Of a stretch of DNA of 64,000 nt, positions 35,401-43,903 are shown one piece after another. Both the position numbers and the translations under genes were made by a program. Under the pieces are notes generated by a model. The model was not told the DNA's origin. It did not search any database and worked only from the letters and a program-made list of their open reading frames with translations. Every line of letters starts with the position of its first letter. The stretch's first letter is position 1. Origin of the DNA: Cysteiniphilum marinum (GTDB taxonomy: Bacteria; Pseudomonadota; Gammaproteobacteria; Francisellales; Francisellaceae); NCBI RefSeq assembly GCF_014857925.1, contig NZ_JACYVZ010000008.1, positions 24,567 through 88,566 on the forward strand. Reading direction: 5' to 3'.

Positions 35401-36688
35401 TGTTCAAGAGAATACCACTGAAGATTCACATGATAATACAAACACAAATAATAATACGAATGATGAAACAAACAATGCTTCCGAGGGTACAACGGATAAT
35501 AATTCGTCGACAAATAACTCGAATAATAGTAATGATGGTAATAACAATGACCAGAATAATCAAAGTGGTGACAATAATAATGAGCAATCATCAACCACAG
35601 AGAATAACTCACAAGATACAACCACAAATAATGATGTCGTTTTCGCAATAACTGATCCTGAAGGGCGTTTTGATGGTGTATTACGTGTTAATAATAATGT
35701 GGTCTCTGTTGAGATAAATAGCGAAGTGACGCGTAGTTATATTATATTGCATTTTTTCGATCACAATGGCGTGCAGCAAAATGTTCAACTGGTACTAAAT
35801 GGTGTGATCAATGGTAAGTCGCAGTGGGTTTATAGCACGCAGGACTTTGATTTAAATCAACCGTTTAAATTCACCTTGCAGGATTCAAAATTTGGACAGT
35901 TTGAAAGTATAACGTATTTAGCAGCTGACTTAGCCGTAAATATCGACAATGCAGCAGAAAATAATAGTAATAATACAAGTGATTCAAACAATTCAAATGA
36001 TCCAAATAATGCAAATAATACAAACGAAGAGACTACGACGGTTAATGCAAATAGTATCTCGCTCAGTGATCCGGAGGGGCGTTTTAGTGCCAAGGTGATA
36101 CGTAATAATGATGAGCTGCAATTGACGTTTGATGCAAAACAGCAGCGTCACTATGTAATTTTCCATTACATGGATCTGCAGGGTCTTAAACAAAATGTGC
36201 ATTTATCGCATACAGATGGTTATCAATGGACTTGGCAGGGCAGTAATATCGATTTGATGAAACCAGTGCAGTTTACCGTGCATGATATGCATGTTGGGCA
36301 ATTTAGCTCATCTGAGTATTCATTAGCGGCATTGCAAGTGGACTCAGCAACTGAGACAGAGACAACAGAATCTGCAAGTGACTCCTCTAGCAATAGCAGC
36401 CATAACGACGATCAACACATTCAAATAAATGAAGAACGCTTTAGCTTATTGGCAGCTATCAATCAGTCTAATGAGGCATTTAATATCATGCTTAATGCTA
36501 AACAAGAGGGTGCTTATGTGATTATTCACTATGTAGATAAACAAGGTATTGCTCAAAATAGACACCTTATTCGACAGGACAATAATCAATGGCAATTAGA
36601 TGCTGATAGTTTTGATCAAAATAAAGGTTTTTCTTTAACAATTGATGACCCTCGTGGTCAATTTTCAACAGAGAGGTATTTTTTCTAA
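32495..36688 (+). CDS. Secreted GH81 endo-1,3-beta-glucanase with three C-terminal carbohydrate-binding-type repeats
   Basis: Hydrolyses beta-1,3-glucans such as laminarin, curdlan or fungal wall glucan. The signal peptide covers about residues 1-36 (FCFSPAFA). The GH81 core (about 50-950) shows TDWWSSLIW, the NDHHFHYGYLVKAA motif near residue 650 and the NQESSSES segment near 725 with the catalytic Glu. Three repeats follow, at about 1049-1150, 1188-1285 and 1311-1397. The first two begin DPEGRF, and all contain (H/V)(F/Y)xD..G..QN followed by a conserved W. They resemble CBM56-type beta-1,3-glucan binders, though that family call is unproven. They are joined by Asn/Ser/Thr-rich linkers encoded by AAT-rich DNA at about 35425-35630 and 35950-36045. 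GAGGAG precedes the ATG. Confidence 0.9.
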   Translation: MNTNKLLSPVKFFKVSRLSRYLGFGSLFCFSPAFADILQLEKGSYTDSLNNRVDIISGKPFTALNAIPKVSSQLSSPYPTTDWWSSLIWSFNNQNMFSEAMFPHPLSVKTNAKGLEIGYPQEARVYSHEWQGKILQRNSGYQYPHFADMTVGLDGFNVDKTVVDDYSDWSVTSLWQQGQDELRATFGHGLPFTYFEKKGNKDVVVEFAELKQNHHFSPFNAQVFILDHINGQYIGNTTEFAIFINANAPGLAIKARISYDFNGDGEYDKVELYSNFATDADKQSIERYTQSDRGGLDQTRSYGQYQHFNNGKVCVEIWQTEGQGSLLLDLTQTSVKLPFQLEAQSYYLDASNHRLTAHMPAVNTLNIGSSDEPRVVGDIAKVWYQSNNSVGVTINNHHYGIFAPHGSQWQRLQHGNNDWVYGLRSNLSGKDYFSVAVLPDNTPETLNFYQKHAFAFVRDTQVSFEYQKEQSRVLSTFNLQTELKESHSDYINTPLAALYRHQWLNSSDELSAYSYQSARGEMRVVANNHFNTSIRFHGVLPILPKFDDSTLLRQKFMADFQRLQANPRLFSAKDTYWRGKEYAKVADLIQVADQLGLLTERDYLLSHLKSDIAAWLTVDANNDQAFYYYEPIWGTLIGYPASFGSNDQLNDHHFHYGYLVKAAAVVALYDSAWAHNYKDMINLVIKDVANIERNDMRFPWLRQYDLYAGHAWASGHASFASGNNQESSSESMHFSSAVILWAEATQQDNLRDLGVLLYSLENQAINQYWFDVDNAVFPSDFNHSNNAIVWSDGGVYGTWWTANPEEIHGINFLPIHGGSLYLGQYPQYVAKNIADLNASNAFFETANGNNNLQWNNWQGILLQYMALQDAKGAMTAYQNMQYTPEYGTTDTLIYHWLHNLTLRGQVVKDIYANTPSYAVFNNNGQYSYVAFNADTVAKEVRFSDDVNFVVNPRSFALLDNGIVKHIPLSVQENTTEDSHDNTNTNNNTNDETNNASEGTTDNNSSTNNSNNSNDGNNNDQNNQSGDNNNEQSSTTENNSQDTTTNNDVVFAITDPEGRFDGVLRVNNNVVSVEINSEVTRSYIILHFFDHNGVQQNVQLVLNGVINGKSQWVYSTQDFDLNQPFKFTLQDSKFGQFESITYLAADLAVNIDNAAENNSNNTSDSNNSNDPNNANNTNEETTTVNANSISLSDPEGRFSAKVIRNNDELQLTFDAKQQRHYVIFHYMDLQGLKQNVHLSHTDGYQWTWQGSNIDLMKPVQFTVHDMHVGQFSSSEYSLAALQVDSATETETTESASDSSSNSSHNDDQHIQINEERFSLLAAINQSNEAFNIMLNAKQEGAYVIIHYVDKQGIAQNRHLIRQDNNQWQLDADSFDQNKGFSLTIDDPRGQFSTERYFF

Positions 36689-36691
36689 GCA

Positions 36692-36973
36692 TTAAGCATA
36701 CTGCCCAACTCGCCAGCGGCGAGAAAGGAAATTATCGATATTGAGCTTCTTTTTCAGAAAATTTTGATTTTGTGCCAACATAGGTGTTGGCTCAGGATGG
36801 TGAAAATGAAAATTATACTTGCGCGCGATACGACGCAAGTTACTGACACTACAGTCGAGTAATTTTGCAATATCATGGGTTTCCATTTTACGGTTCATGC
36901 ACTGTTGAAAAAACTCTAGAATTGAGCAGTGGTAAAGGTTAGTAATTTTTTCTTCAACGGTGATTTTCTTCAT
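36692..36973 (-). CDS. Small helix-turn-helix protein, unknown function
   Basis: A 93-residue basic protein. The centre (METHDIAKLLDCSVSNLRRIARKY) reads as a helix-turn-helix, like those of Fis-type or MerR-type DNA-binding modules, so a small transcription regulator is likely. The C-terminus is Lys/Arg-rich. GGGAG lies seven bases before ATG 36973; an adjacent TTG at 36976 is less likely. It ends three bases from the GH81 stop, convergently. The family was not recognised. Confidence 0.6.
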   Translation of the reverse strand: MKKITVEEKITNLYHCSILEFFQQCMNRKMETHDIAKLLDCSVSNLRRIARKYNFHFHHPEPTPMLAQNQNFLKKKLNIDNFLSRRWRVGQYA

Positions 36974-37241
36974 CAACTTTCTCCCTATGCGTTCGTCCTT
37001 ATATTTGTCTTGTCATTGCGACTTAACAAAACATTACAATTAACGTTTCCTAATTAAGCATCCTGCTTTGGCAAATAAGCGATAACTCAACATGGTGCTT
37101 ATTAGTTGTCAGTTACTTTATATAAAGCCTTAGCGGTTGGCTAGCATAAAATGTAAAAAAAATTGTAAATTTTAGAAATTTAGTGCTTAACTCACTGAAG
37201 CATACATGTGGGTACAAACTATAACAAGAAGGAAAAAACCT

Positions 37242-37904
37242 ATGGATAATGATAAAAAACTACCAACATATCAGGCGATAAAAGTTATAAAATTAGACTT
37301 AAAGGGACGCATTGCACCTGCTGTATTAGGCTTAGTTTTGGTTTTGAGTGTTGCTGCTACGCAAAAAGTAAATGCAGCAGCGACATCGACTGCAATGGAC
37401 AATAAAACATTAACAATACCAACGCAAAGTGCTAATAATATTACAGTAGCTGAGGTTGAAAAGGCACAGTCTCAATGGGCAGTAGGAATTGTAGCAATAG
37501 GCGATGCTTATACAAATAAAGGAAATTATAAAAAAGTAGCTCAGAACCTAATCAACACGCTCTACGCTTACAATTATGAAAAAGGTGTAGTGATGTTTAA
37601 ACCAACCAAAGCAAAGGAAATTCCATTTAGATCAACGAAAGAATCCGCTCTTTCTTATTTTGTCGGTGGCAACAAAAAATTTAAAGAAGATAAGGGCTTT
37701 GCTCTTCACCCATGGACAAAAGTGGTGTTCCATAACGATGGAATGTATTTCCATGGTGATATGGCGATTGTAATGGGTATGTATGACTTTACTGATGATG
37801 AAAGTAAAGTAATAACCGTTGAATATACCTTCGCTTATGTTAAAACGCCAAATGGACAGTTAAAAATTGTCTTACATCATTCTTCTGCACCATTTTCAGA
37901 TTGA
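37242..37904 (+). CDS. Exported SnoaL-like (NTF2-fold) protein
   Basis: A 220-residue protein with a membrane or signal segment (IAPAVLGLVLVLSVAATQKVNA) after a 25-residue charged start, then a mature domain with SQWAVGIVAIGDAY, VMFKPTKAKEIPFRSTKESALSYFVGG, GDMAIVMGMYDFTD and IVLHHSSAPFSD. The last segment matches NTF2-fold proteins of the SnoaL/CaMKII-association type, some misleadingly named phosphoribosyl-AMP cyclohydrolase in databases. The active function is unknown. ATG 37242 is preceded by AAGAAGGA; an in-frame ATG at 37206 has no such site. The 268-base upstream region is AT-rich with no clear feature. Confidence 0.7.
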   Translation: MDNDKKLPTYQAIKVIKLDLKGRIAPAVLGLVLVLSVAATQKVNAAATSTAMDNKTLTIPTQSANNITVAEVEKAQSQWAVGIVAIGDAYTNKGNYKKVAQNLINTLYAYNYEKGVVMFKPTKAKEIPFRSTKESALSYFVGGNKKFKEDKGFALHPWTKVVFHNDGMYFHGDMAIVMGMYDFTDDESKVITVEYTFAYVKTPNGQLKIVLHHSSAPFSD

Positions 37905-37938
37905 TATCCTACAATAAACTGCAAATTGCCTATATTCA

Positions 37939-37968
37939 CTTACATGTCAGCGTGGTGCGGTATATAAT
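37939..37968 (+). promoter_or_regulatory. Probable cydDC promoter
   Basis: A perfect -10 TATAAT (37963-37968) follows CTTACA (37939-37944) by 18 bases, 35 bases before the cydD start. The stretch GTGCGGTATATAAT resembles the GCGGGCGGTATATACT motif before kdsC and gor, with nearly the same distance to the start codon. Confidence 0.55.
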
Positions 37969-38003
37969 GCCGCCACTGTTTTAGATCGGTTTATTTCACC
38001 TTT

Positions 38004-39851
38004 ATGCAAGCAAATACAGCTTCAGAACGCAAGTCAGCGCGGATCTGGTTAAAGTCGCGTGCTCATCCTGCTAAAAAATGGGTACAACTCACTATTCTAG
38101 TGAGTTTTCTAAGTGGCTTGTTACTTATTGGGCAACTTTATCTGTTAGCGCATATTTGTTATGCCGCTTATATTGAGAAACTATCAAACATTGAACTTGT
38201 TAGCTACTTTGTGGCAATTATTGCTATTGTGTTTATGCGAGCAGGTCTGTCGTGGCTTAAGGAAGTCGTGAGCTTTAAAGCTGCGGCTAAGGTAAAAGAG
38301 CAGTTAAGAGATGATGTTATTGCGCATATTAATCAATTAGGCCCTGTCAAATCAGGTGAATTAAGCAGTGGTGACTTGATCAGTGCAGCAATGGAACAAG
38401 TGGAAGGCTTAAACAACTTCTTAATGTATTTCTTGCCTCAAATGACCTTAGCAGGACTTATGCCACTGGCGATTTTAATCTTTGTTTTTCCACAAAGTAT
38501 TGTTTGTGGCATTATTTTATTAGTATGCGCACCTTTAATCCCACTTTTTATGATGTTGGTTGGTTGGGGTGCTGAAAGTGAAAACCAAAAACATTTTCAA
38601 ACCTTAGCGCGCATGAGTAGTGCTTTTTTAGATACACTACACGGTTTAGCCACTTTACGACTGTTTAATCGTGCTGAAAATCATGCGCAAAAAATCTTTG
38701 AATACTCTGATGATTATCGTGTTAAAACCATGAAGGTATTGCGCATTGCGTTTTTATCATCTGCAGTACTTGAAGTGTTCTCAGCAGCATCAATTGCACT
38801 GGTTGCGATTTATCTGGGCATGGGGTTTATCAATAGTGCCAATGTCCATACGGTGTGGTGGGCATTTGATAACATGACCTTGCAAGGTGGATTGTTTATT
38901 TTGCTATTGGCACCTGAGTTTTTCTTGCCTCTTCGTGAGTTAAGCACGCATTATCATGCAAAAACAGAAGCGATGGGGGCAGCCCTTGAATTACAAAAAA
39001 TATTTGCCTTATCAAAGCATGATGATGTAAAAGGCGAGAATGATGCGCAAGGCAATAAAGGTGAAAAGCGTTTGATACAAGACTTACCAATGATTGATTC
39101 AATTCAATTTAATCATTTAAATTTTTGTTATGCTGGTAAATCTAAAAATGCACTGACTAATATTTGCTTTGAGGTCAAACACAAACAGAAGATTGCGATT
39201 GTTGGCGCCAGTGGTGCTGGTAAAACGACTATTTTAAATTTGCTTATGCAATTTATGCATGCAAAAGATGAAGGTATTACGATTAATCATGATTTGCCAC
39301 TTAATCGCATTGATGAGAAGCTTTGGCTTAGTAGGATCAGTTGGCTTGGGCAAAATGCTGGTCTCTTTAAAGGTAGCATTCGCTATAATTTACAACTTGC
39401 TGATGTCAATGCTCAAGATGATGAGCTATGGCATGTATTAAAACTGGCACAATTAGATCAAGAAGTCAGTGCATTTCCCGATAAATTAGCGACTGAAATC
39501 GGTGAGCAAAGTATAGGCTTATCTGGGGGGCAGGCACAGCGTTTGGCATTAGCGCGCGCCTATCTTAAGCCTTGTGAATTACTTTTATTGGATGAGCCTA
39601 CGGCAAGTTTGGATAAAGAAAATGAGCGTCTTATCATGCACAGTTTATTAAACAATTGGCAAAATAAAACGGTGATCATGTTGACGCATCGCTTACAGTT
39701 CTTGAGCGAGATGGATCATATTATCGTGATGGATGAAGGACGAATTGTGCAACAAGGACGCTTAGAGGAATTGTTACAAGATCAATCAAGTTACTTTTAT
39801 GCATTGTATCGTCACCAAATCTTAGAGGGAGAAGTTGCATGCGCGCATTAA
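38004..39851 (+). CDS. cydD: Heterodimeric thiol exporter ABC transporter subunit CydD
   Basis: With CydC it exports glutathione and cysteine to the periplasm and is needed for cytochrome bd assembly. The 615 residues comprise six N-terminal membrane helices and an ATPase domain with Walker A GASGAGKTT (near residue 401), signature LSGGQAQRLALARA, Walker B LLLLDEPTASLD and the switch His in LTHRLQ. It overlaps cydC by 13 bases. Calling D before C follows gene order and the intact LSGGQ in this subunit. No cydAB genes are in the window. Confidence 0.9.
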   Translation: MQANTASERKSARIWLKSRAHPAKKWVQLTILVSFLSGLLLIGQLYLLAHICYAAYIEKLSNIELVSYFVAIIAIVFMRAGLSWLKEVVSFKAAAKVKEQLRDDVIAHINQLGPVKSGELSSGDLISAAMEQVEGLNNFLMYFLPQMTLAGLMPLAILIFVFPQSIVCGIILLVCAPLIPLFMMLVGWGAESENQKHFQTLARMSSAFLDTLHGLATLRLFNRAENHAQKIFEYSDDYRVKTMKVLRIAFLSSAVLEVFSAASIALVAIYLGMGFINSANVHTVWWAFDNMTLQGGLFILLLAPEFFLPLRELSTHYHAKTEAMGAALELQKIFALSKHDDVKGENDAQGNKGEKRLIQDLPMIDSIQFNHLNFCYAGKSKNALTNICFEVKHKQKIAIVGASGAGKTTILNLLMQFMHAKDEGITINHDLPLNRIDEKLWLSRISWLGQNAGLFKGSIRYNLQLADVNAQDDELWHVLKLAQLDQEVSAFPDKLATEIGEQSIGLSGGQAQRLALARAYLKPCELLLLDEPTASLDKENERLIMHSLLNNWQNKTVIMLTHRLQFLSEMDHIIVMDEGRIVQQGRLEELLQDQSSYFYALYRHQILEGEVACAH

Positions 39852-41509
39852 TTCCTTTTTTAAGCATTTTCAAGCATCAAGCAAAATGGATGTTTATTGG
39901 TACCTTTCTGGCATTTTTAGCGATTTTGGCCAGTATTGGATTACTGTCTTTATCTGGTTGGTTTATCTCATCAACTGGGTTTGTGGCTATTTCAAGTTAC
40001 GCAATTGCCAGTCAATTTAATTATTTTTACCCATCAGCTGGGGTACGTGCTTTTTCATTGATGCGTATTCTAACGCGCTATGGTGAGCGTGTTGTCACAC
40101 ATGAGGCAACGTTTAAGTTATTAACTGATATTCGAGTATGGGTTTATAACAAGCTTGTGCCTTTAGCACCCACACATTTAGCACAATATAAAAGTGGTGA
40201 TTTACTCAATCGCTTAGTCACTGATGTTAATAGTTTAGATAACTTATATATTCGGATTATTTCGCCAAGTTGTGTGCTGTTTTTGTCGATTTTGCTGATT
40301 GGTATATTTTTTAGCTTCTTAAGTATTCCTTTAGCGTTAATGACCATGGGCTTTGCTTTTGTTGCAGGGTTTTGTATTCCTGTTGTTGGTGGCAAATTAT
40401 CTGCTCATACCGCAAAAACGCTAGCGGAAGAGTCCGCAGATTTAAAAACATCAATTACTGAGCATGTGCAATATTTAGCAGAGCTTAAGGTTTTTGCTGC
40501 AGAAGATAAGCATGCAGAGATAATTAATATGCAAAATAAAGCGCTTATTACAACGCAACAAAAAATGAGTCATTATACTGGGCTTAATGCAGCTCTTATG
40601 ACCTTATTTTTGGGTGTGACACTGTGGTGTGGTGTGTGGCTAATGGTCGGGCTTGTTCATCAAGGTGTAATAAGTGGTGCTTTTATTGCTTTGGTTGCGC
40701 TAGGCATTATGGGCTTGTTTGAGGCAATTATGCCTTTACCTGTGGCTTATCAGTATTTAGGACGTACAGTATCTTCAGCTAAAAGATTATTAAATATTAT
40801 TGATCAAAAACCAGCAAAATTATTTGTTAATGACAACAGTAGTGAGCAAATAAGTATGCCAAAACACAATAACATTTCTTTTGAGGATATTTCATTTAGC
40901 TACCCTGGGCGTAATAAGCTTATCTATGAGCATTTTAATCTTGAGATTGCAGCCAATGAAAAGTTTGCTATTGTTGGTGCTACTGGTTGTGGTAAGTCAA
41001 CGATTGTTTCATTATTAGCACGGTTTTATGCGCCATCAGCAGGCAAGATATCAATAGGTAATATTGATATTGCACAATTTACCGAATCACAACTGCGTCA
41101 GCAAATAACGATTATCAGTCAGCATGCGCATATTTTTAATGGCAGTATCCGCGATAACTTGTTAATAGCAAATCCTAACGCGACGGATGAGATGTTATGG
41201 CATGCTTTACATGTTGTTGATTTAAAACGCTTTGCATTGGAGTTGCCACGTCAGTTAGATAGCTGGACAGGGGAGCATGGTAGGCATCTGTCAAAAGGGC
41301 AGCAAAAACGTTTGTCATTAGCGCGTGCGGTATTATCCACAGCGCCTATTTTGATTTTGGATGAACCAACAGAAGGTTTAGACAAAGTGATTGAAAGAAA
41401 GGTGATTGATAACTTACAAGCGGTATTTAAAGATAAAACGGTGATCATCATTACCCATAACGACACATTGCTAAGCAGCGTTGATAAGGTATTGCGCATA
41501 ACACAATAA
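39839..41509 (+). CDS. cydC: Heterodimeric thiol exporter ABC transporter subunit CydC
   Basis: Partner of CydD. The 556-residue half-transporter has an N-terminal membrane domain (FLAILASIGLLSLSGWF is a CydC-like start) and an ATPase domain with Walker A GATGCGKST near residue 380, an altered signature LSKGQQKRLSLARA, Walker B ILILDEPTEGLD and the switch His in ITHND. The degenerate signature agrees with the usual asymmetry of this heterodimer. GAGGGAGAAG before the ATG lies within the end of cydD. Confidence 0.9.
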   Translation: MRALIPFLSIFKHQAKWMFIGTFLAFLAILASIGLLSLSGWFISSTGFVAISSYAIASQFNYFYPSAGVRAFSLMRILTRYGERVVTHEATFKLLTDIRVWVYNKLVPLAPTHLAQYKSGDLLNRLVTDVNSLDNLYIRIISPSCVLFLSILLIGIFFSFLSIPLALMTMGFAFVAGFCIPVVGGKLSAHTAKTLAEESADLKTSITEHVQYLAELKVFAAEDKHAEIINMQNKALITTQQKMSHYTGLNAALMTLFLGVTLWCGVWLMVGLVHQGVISGAFIALVALGIMGLFEAIMPLPVAYQYLGRTVSSAKRLLNIIDQKPAKLFVNDNSSEQISMPKHNNISFEDISFSYPGRNKLIYEHFNLEIAANEKFAIVGATGCGKSTIVSLLARFYAPSAGKISIGNIDIAQFTESQLRQQITIISQHAHIFNGSIRDNLLIANPNATDEMLWHALHVVDLKRFALELPRQLDSWTGEHGRHLSKGQQKRLSLARAVLSTAPILILDEPTEGLDKVIERKVIDNLQAVFKDKTVIIITHNDTLLSSVDKVLRITQ

Positions 41510-41549
41510 AAAATGAAGTATTGCATTGCACTATAAACGCGTGATTTCA

Positions 41550-41579
41550 TTCGACAATAAGCGTTGCGCTCACTACAAT
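41550..41579 (+). promoter_or_regulatory. Possible promoter of era
   Basis: TTCGAC (41550-41555) and TACAAT (41574-41579) are separated by 18 bases, 39 bases upstream of the era ATG. The match is moderate. Confidence 0.3.
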
Positions 41580-41618
41580 GACTACAATTTCATAAGGAAA
41601 CAGTAAGACGATCATAAG

Positions 41619-42512
41619 ATGAAAAAATGTGGATTTGTCGCCATTATTGGACGACCAAATGTTGGAAAATCAACGCTTTTAAATCATATCCTAAAATATA
41701 AAATCAGTATCACAAGTCGCAAACCACAAACAACACGTCATCAAATTACCGGTATTAAAACCATTGAAAACACACAGTTTATCTATGTTGATACACCTGG
41801 ACTTCACCAAGATGAACCACGTGCCATTAATCGCATGATGAACAAACAAGCAAGTAGTGTGATCAATGATGTTGATGTCATTTTATTCGTTGTTGAAGTG
41901 GGTAAATGGACAACGGCAGAAGAGTGGATATTGCAAAAAATCGAGTCGGTCAAAGTTCCCGTGATCTTAGTGATTAATAAGGTTGATCAATTAAACAATC
42001 GCCATGAAGCAGTCGAATTTACCGATGAGATTAAGCAGAAATACCCCTTTGCTGCAAGCTTTCTTGTTTCTGCCAAACAAGGGCATTTAATCAATAAGTT
42101 AGAAGAGAAAATTGAAAGTTACTTACCGGAAAGTGAGCACTTTTTTTATGCCGAGGATCAAGTTACTGATCGCACCGAGCGTTTTATGATGGCAGAAATC
42201 ATCCGTGAGAAATTAATGCGCACTTTAGGGCAAGAGGTACCATATCAATTAACCGTTGAGATTAACAAAAGCAAGTTTGATGAAGCACGTCAAATTATGG
42301 AAGTTTATGCAACTATTTTGGTTGAACGTGCCGGACAAAAAGCAATGGTGATTGGCGCCAAAGGGCAAAAACTCAAAAAGATCGGCAGTGAAGCACGTCA
42401 AGATATGGAGTTTATGCTCGGGAAAAAAGTGTTTTTACAATTATGGGTCAAGGTTAAAGAGGGTTGGTCGGATGATGATCGCGCACTTAAATCACTGGGT
42501 TATGATTTTTAG
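41619..42512 (+). CDS. era: GTPase Era, 16S rRNA maturation and 30S assembly factor
   Basis: Essential GTPase that binds the 3' end of 16S rRNA. The 297-residue protein has G1 GRPNVGKST near the start, the G3 region VDTPGLHQDEPRAINRMMN, G4 NKVD and a C-terminal KH domain (KAMVIGAKGQKLKKIGSEAR), then a conserved LWVKVKEGWSDD tail. Length is normal (E. coli 301). The usual neighbours rnc and recO are absent; an EmrA-type gene follows after 26 bases. Confidence 0.96.
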   Translation: MKKCGFVAIIGRPNVGKSTLLNHILKYKISITSRKPQTTRHQITGIKTIENTQFIYVDTPGLHQDEPRAINRMMNKQASSVINDVDVILFVVEVGKWTTAEEWILQKIESVKVPVILVINKVDQLNNRHEAVEFTDEIKQKYPFAASFLVSAKQGHLINKLEEKIESYLPESEHFFYAEDQVTDRTERFMMAEIIREKLMRTLGQEVPYQLTVEINKSKFDEARQIMEVYATILVERAGQKAMVIGAKGQKLKKIGSEARQDMEFMLGKKVFLQLWVKVKEGWSDDDRALKSLGYDF

Positions 42513-42538
42513 GTTTTTTAGGACTGGAGCTATTGTCA

Positions 42539-43603
42539 ATGACTGAACAAACGACAGAAATTTCAAATAAAACAGAAACAGGTAATCAAAATAAAATACC
42601 AACAGCAAAAAATGCTAGGGCAAAAGCGTGGAAGAAATATATCATTTTAGGCATTGTTATTTTACTTTGCGTGGTTGGTTTTTATGCTTATGTAAAATAT
42701 ACCGAAATTTATCCATCAACCGATGATGCTTATGTTAATGCCGATGTTATTCATATGTCAGCGCAAGTCACAGGCAAGCTTGATAAGTTATATATCAGTA
42801 ATAACCAAGAGGTTAAAAAAGGCGAGCTGTTATTTACGATTGAGCCGCAAAGTTTTGAATATGAGCTTGCTAAAGCCAAAGCAGATTTGACATTAGCACA
42901 AGAGGAAGTTGCTGCGATTAAAGACTCGATTAATCTACAAGAAGCAAAGCTCAAACAGGCGCAAGCGCAGAAATTTGTCGCAGAACAAAAAGAGGTGCGT
43001 ATTGCCAAGCTAGTTGTTCAAGGAATGGTTTCAAAAGAAGATGCTGATGAAGCCAAAGGCGATCTTGAGGTGGCTAATGCTAATGTTAATGCTGCATTAG
43101 CCAGTATTGCCCAAGAGCAAAAACAATTAACATTGCAACAATCAAAAATTGCTGCTGCCAAAGCAAATGTGTCAACGGCAGCATTAAACTTAAGTTATAC
43201 CAAGATTTATGCCCCTGCATCAGGGTTTGTGACGAACTTTACGTTGCGTCCTGGTTCACTGATTACACAAAATCAAAATCTATTTGTGCTAGTGAGTAAT
43301 GAGTCCTATTGGTTGGATGCGAACTTCAAAGAAACACAGATGTCACGGATGAAAGTCGGACAAAAAGCGTCTGTAACCCTTGATATGTACCCTAATGTAA
43401 CATTGCATGGCACGATTCAAAGTATTAGTGAGGGAAGTGGCAGTGTATTTTCTTTATTGCCTCCTGAAAATGCGTCAGGCAACTGGGTCAAAGTAGTACA
43501 GCGCTTTCCTGTAAAAGTTGTTCTTGATCAGAGTGAAGTTAACAAGGTGCCGAGTCTGCGCGTTGGCGCATCAGCAACCGTTGAGGTTGATACGAATTCT
43601 TAA
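42539..43603 (+). CDS. EmrA/HlyD family membrane fusion protein (efflux periplasmic adaptor)
   Basis: Periplasmic adaptor of a tripartite drug exporter. A cytoplasmic tail, one membrane helix (YIILGIVILLCVVGFYAYV), and the adaptor core follow: PSTDDAYVNADVIHMSAQVTGK, a Gln/Ala/Lys-rich alpha-helical hairpin of about 100 residues, KIYAPASGFVTNFTLRPGS and GSGSVFSLLPPENASGNWVKVVQRFPVKV, the last being EmrA-specific. The start ATG 42539 has GGAG nine bases upstream; a TTG at 42533 is too close. No EmrB-type pump or TolC gene is adjacent, so the partner must be elsewhere. Confidence 0.88.
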   Translation: MTEQTTEISNKTETGNQNKIPTAKNARAKAWKKYIILGIVILLCVVGFYAYVKYTEIYPSTDDAYVNADVIHMSAQVTGKLDKLYISNNQEVKKGELLFTIEPQSFEYELAKAKADLTLAQEEVAAIKDSINLQEAKLKQAQAQKFVAEQKEVRIAKLVVQGMVSKEDADEAKGDLEVANANVNAALASIAQEQKQLTLQQSKIAAAKANVSTAALNLSYTKIYAPASGFVTNFTLRPGSLITQNQNLFVLVSNESYWLDANFKETQMSRMKVGQKASVTLDMYPNVTLHGTIQSISEGSGSVFSLLPPENASGNWVKVVQRFPVKVVLDQSEVNKVPSLRVGASATVEVDTNS

Positions 43604-43709
43604 TTATTCTAATTTGCTTTGTAAAATAGTCATATGCATATGCACTATACCGGTCGTAGATCATTTTTTATTGTTCAATGTCAAAGAAGTTTTTAATGCT
43701 TACAGACGA

Positions 43710-43869
43710 TTGAATTGCAGGTAATAGCTAGGACTATTGACAAAGTTCAACGACAGAAATCCTGTAATAACAAGCAATAACCCAACAAATTGCAGAGAGC
43801 TGAAATTTTTAAAACGCGTTGATTATAGCTAGAGAAACACTATAAAATGATTTGCGGGCGGTATATACT
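43710..43869 (+). repeat. Structured intergenic repeat (hairpin plus GCGG motif), copy B, upstream of kdsC
   Basis: TTGAA/TTCAA (43710-43750) encloses GGTAATAGCTAGGACTATTG, identical in its core to copy A. The 30-bp stretch 43840-43869 ends GCGGGCGGTATATACT, whose TATACT could be the -10 box of kdsC, 34 bases before its ATG. It occupies the second half of the 300-base gap between the EmrA-type gene and kdsC; I see nothing else clear in that gap. Confidence 0.65.
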
Positions 43870-43903
43870 AACCCAAGTTTCTAAATAGAGTTTATATCAC
43901 ATA

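Noticed and set aside
35373..35651. Open frames on both strands opposite the Asn-rich linker of the GH81 gene
   Set aside because: They arise from AAT/ATT-rich low-complexity DNA and encode only Tyr/His- or Ile/Met-rich repeats.
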